A stretch of 64,000 nucleotides of DNA from Acanthococcus lagerstroemiae. Lineage: Eukaryota; Arthropoda; Insecta; Hemiptera; Eriococcidae. The notes beneath the pieces are model-generated. The model ran no database searches and was not told the origin of the DNA. It worked only from the letters and a program-made list of their open reading frames with translations. How positions within the stretch are numbered: position 1 is the stretch's first letter; the number at the start of each line of letters is the position of its first letter. Where the stretch lies: NCBI GenBank assembly GCA_031841125.1, contig JAJSSI010000029.1:2564-66563 (forward strand), read 5' to 3'. Position numbers and translations under genes: made by a program. Positions 61,554 to 64,000 of the stretch are shown one piece after another.

Positions 61554-64000
61554 TTTTCGGAGAGCTACGGCGTCGGCGCTGGCGCTTATTACTCAATTTT
61601 TCGAGACGAATTCAAATCCGTTGTCAAAATTGGGCTAGAGTCATTTTTTGACCCAAATTGATCAATTCAATTTTTCCAACTTTTTTGGGTGTATCTCGGG
61701 AACGAAGGGTCGCCGCCAAATTGGAACAACGAATTCGAACTCAGCGTGAAAAATTGAGTAAAAACACTCATTAATTCGAAATTTTCGAATTTTCAAAATT
61801 TTGAAAATTTCTCCATACACATCATGTGTTTTTTCGGGCGAAAAAATTTTCGGAGAGCTACGGCGTCGGCGCTGGCGCTTATTACTCAATTTTTCGAGAC
61901 GAATTCAAATCCGTTGTCAAAATTGGGCTAGAGTCATTTTTTGACCCAAATTGATCAATTTTTCCAACTTTTTTGGGTGTATCTGGGGAACGAAGGGTCG
62001 CCGCCAAATTGGAACAACGAATTCGAACTCAGCGTGAAAAATTGAGTAAGAAACACTCATTAATTCGAAATTTTCGAATTTCTCAAATTTTGAAAATTTC
62101 TCCATACTATACATCATGTGTTTTTTCGGGCGAAAAAATTTTCGGAGAGCTACGGCGTCGGCGCTGGCGCTTATTACTCAATTTTTCGAGACGAATTCAA
62201 ATCCGTTGTCAAAATTGGGCTAGAGTCATTTTTTGACCCAAATTGATCAATTTTTCCAACTTTTTTGGGTGTATCTGGGGAACGAAGGGTCGCCGCCAAA
62301 TTGGAACAACGAATTCGAACTCAGCGTGAAAAATTGAGTAAGAAACACTCATTAATTCGAAATTTTCGAATTTCTCAAATTTTGAAAATTTCTCCATACT
62401 ATACATCATGTGTTTTTTCGGGCGAAAAAATTTTCGGAGAGCTACGGCGTCGGCGCTGGCGCTTATTACTCAATTTTTCGAGACGAATTCAAATCCGTTG
62501 TCAAAATTGGGCTAGAGTCATTTTTTGACCCAAATTGATCAATTTTTCCAACTTTTTTGGGTGTATCTCGGGAACGAAGGGTCGCCGCCAAATTGGAACA
62601 ACGAATTCGAACTCAGCGTGAAAAATTGAGTAAAAAACACTCATTAATTCGAAATTTTCGAATTTCTCAAATTTTGAAAATTTCTCCATACTATACATCA
62701 TGTGTTTTTTCGGGCGAAAAAATTTTCGGAGAGCTACGGCGTCGGCGCTGGCGCTTATTACTCAATTTTTCGAGACGAATTCAAATCCGTTGTCAAAATT
62801 GGGCTAGAGTCATTTTTTGACCCAAATTGATCAATTTTTCCAACTTTTTTGGGTGTATCTCGGGAACGAAGGGTCGCCGCCAAATTGGAACAACGAATTC
62901 GAACTCAGCGTGAAAAATTGAGTAAAAAACACTCATTAATTCGAAATTTTCGAATTTTGAATTTTGAAATTTTGAAAATTTCTCCATACTATACATCATG
63001 TGTTTTTTCGGGCGAAAAAATTTTCGGAGAGCTACGGCGTCGGCGCTGGCGCTTATTACTCAATTTTTCGAGACGAATTCAAATCCGTTGTCAAAATTGG
63101 GCTAGAGTCATTTTTTGACCCAAATTGATCAATTTTTCCAACTTTTTTGGGTGTATCTTGTGAACGAAGGGTCGCCGCCAAATTGGAACAACGAATTCGA
63201 ACTCAGCGTGAAAAATTGAGTAAGAAACACTCATTAATTCAAAATTTTCGAATTTTGAAAATTTTGAAAATTTCTCCATACTATACATCATGTGTTTTTT
63301 CGGGCGAAAAAATTTTCGGAGAGCTACGGCGTCGGCGCTGGCGCTTATTACTCAATTTTTCGAGACGAATTCAAATCCGTTGTCAAAATTGGGCTAGAGT
63401 CATTTTTTGACCCAAATTGATCAATTTTTCCAACTTTTTTGGGTGTATCTCGTGAACGAGGGTCGCCGCCAAATTGGAACAACGAATTCGAACTCAGCGT
63501 GAAAAATTGAGTAAGAAACACTCATTAATTCGAAATTTTCGAATTTCTCAAATTTTGAAAATTTCTCCATACTATACATCATGTGTTTTTTCGGGCGAAA
63601 AAATTTTCGGAGAGCTACGGCGTCGGCGCTGGCGCTTATTACTCAATTTTTCGAGACGAATTCAAATCCGTTGTCAAAATTGGGCTAGAGTCATTTTTTG
63701 ACCCAAATTGATCAATTTTTCCAACTTTTTTGGGTGTATCTCGGGAACGAAGGGTCGCCGCCAAATTGGAACAACGAATTCGAACTCAGCGTGAAAAATT
63801 GAGTAAGAAACACTCATTAATTCGAAATTTTCGAATTTTGAATTTTGAAATTTGAAAATTTCTCCATACTATACATCATGTGTTTTTTCGGGCGAAAAAA
63901 TTTTCGGAGAGCTACGGCGTCGGCGCTGGCGCTTATTACTCAATTTTTCGAGACGAATTCAAATCCGTTGTCAAAATTGGGCTAGAGTCATTTTTTGACC

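Larger units (their letters stand above)
61272..61563. repeat. Representative family B monomer (292 bp)
   Basis: Typical B unit, 292 bp, about 39% GC by my count of the consensus. Landmarks: GC-rich core at 61,272-61,296; 14-bp perfect palindrome at 61,363-61,376; GC motif gtcgccg at 61,412; cgaattcg at 61,433-61,440; inverted repeat with 8-bp arms at 61,477-61,495; phased A/T tracts to about 61,515; inverted repeat TTTTTTCG-GG-CGAAAAAA at 61,536-61,553. It has two GAATTC sites 118 bp apart, both of which most other B monomers also carry, whereas most A monomers have one. Confidence 0.92.
33046..64000. repeat. Satellite array, family B (292-bp monomer, about 106 copies)
   Basis: Same satellite and same orientation as family A, but with about 20 near-fixed substitutions per 292 bp. 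Family B states are ggcgcttattactc, gaattcaaatcc, tgtcaaaattgggc, caatttttcc, tttgggtgtatctcggg, aacgaaggg, aaattggaacaacgaattcg, aaaaattgag, attttcgaattt and gtgttttttcggg. Variation is organised in recurring alleles: gatcaa or gttcaa; ctcgggaacgaag, ctcgggaacgacg, ctcgtgaac, cttgtgaac or ctggggaac; gtaagaaac or gtaaaaaac; and several tail lengths. The array ends mid-monomer at the window edge. The only sequence not explained by the monomer is at about 39,554-39,650. Confidence 0.97.

Noticed and set aside
1..64000. Dozens of 60-139-codon open frames as protein-coding genes
   Set aside because: They are the same few frames repeated in every monomer, open on both strands at once, broken by common 1-bp indels, and shifted each monomer because 292 = 3 x 97 + 1. 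No start context, domain or unique sequence supports them.
1..64000. CRISPR array
   Set aside because: The unit is 292 bp with no short repeat/unique spacer alternation, and no cas genes are present.
1..64000. CENP-B box, marking a centromeric satellite
   Set aside because: Fragments such as ttcgttccc occur on the minus strand, but the required spacing of TTCG, A and CGGG is not met. If the host is a holocentric nematode, no such box is expected.
1..64000. Ribosomal spacer subrepeats
   Set aside because: No rRNA gene or rRNA-like segment anywhere in the window; only the repeat itself.
1..64000. TATA-type promoter at ccatactatacatcatg in each monomer
   Set aside because: AT-rich sequence gives such matches by chance, deletions within it (catacacatc, catactacatc) are common, and nothing downstream looks transcribed.
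1..64000. Telomeric repeats or tRNA-derived origin of the monomer
   Set aside because: No TTAGGC/TTAGGG-type runs, and no A-box/B-box pair with a cloverleaf in the consensus that I can find.

Overview
The whole window is one tandem satellite-DNA landscape. About 217 head-to-tail copies of a 292-bp, roughly 39% GC monomer fill every sequenced base, apart from one 97-bp foreign-looking insertion (about 39,554-39,650) and one assembly gap of exactly 500 N (32,546-33,045). I see no convincing protein-coding gene, tRNA, rRNA, CRISPR array or transposase. The array runs off both ends of the window, so its total size and chromosomal position are unknown.

The organism is eukaryotic. AT-rich A/T-tract clusters spaced 8-9 bp apart and one TTTTCAG motif remind me of a nematode, perhaps Caenorhabditis-like. 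I do not recognise this satellite, and the taxonomic guess is weak.

Layout: (1) 1 to about 6,130 is a heterogeneous edge of family A with odd monomers, a 5-monomer higher-order repeat (HOR, about 1.46 kb), and several sites carrying the state typical of family B. (2) About 6,130-32,545 is a homogeneous family A core, in which one linked allele recurs every 3 (sometimes 2) monomers. (3) 32,546-33,045 is the gap. (4) 33,046-64,000 is family B, about 7% different from A at roughly 20 near-fixed positions. The A-to-B switch coincides with the gap. Family B holds a clear 7-monomer HOR of about 2,053 bp at 44.5-51.3 kb (one copy has 8 units), two internally deleted monomers (34,860 and 52,639), and many local one- and two-monomer duplications.

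There is no gene system to describe. The interest lies in how the two families differ. The substitutions separating A from B create or destroy inverted repeats: B gains two near-perfect palindromes, while A keeps two different hairpin arms. The variable spot in B is an A/T-tract cluster that grows or shrinks by units of about 8-9 bp. Short open frames run on both strands of most monomers. Because 292 is not a multiple of 3, they change frame at every monomer, and I treat them as by-products of the repeat.
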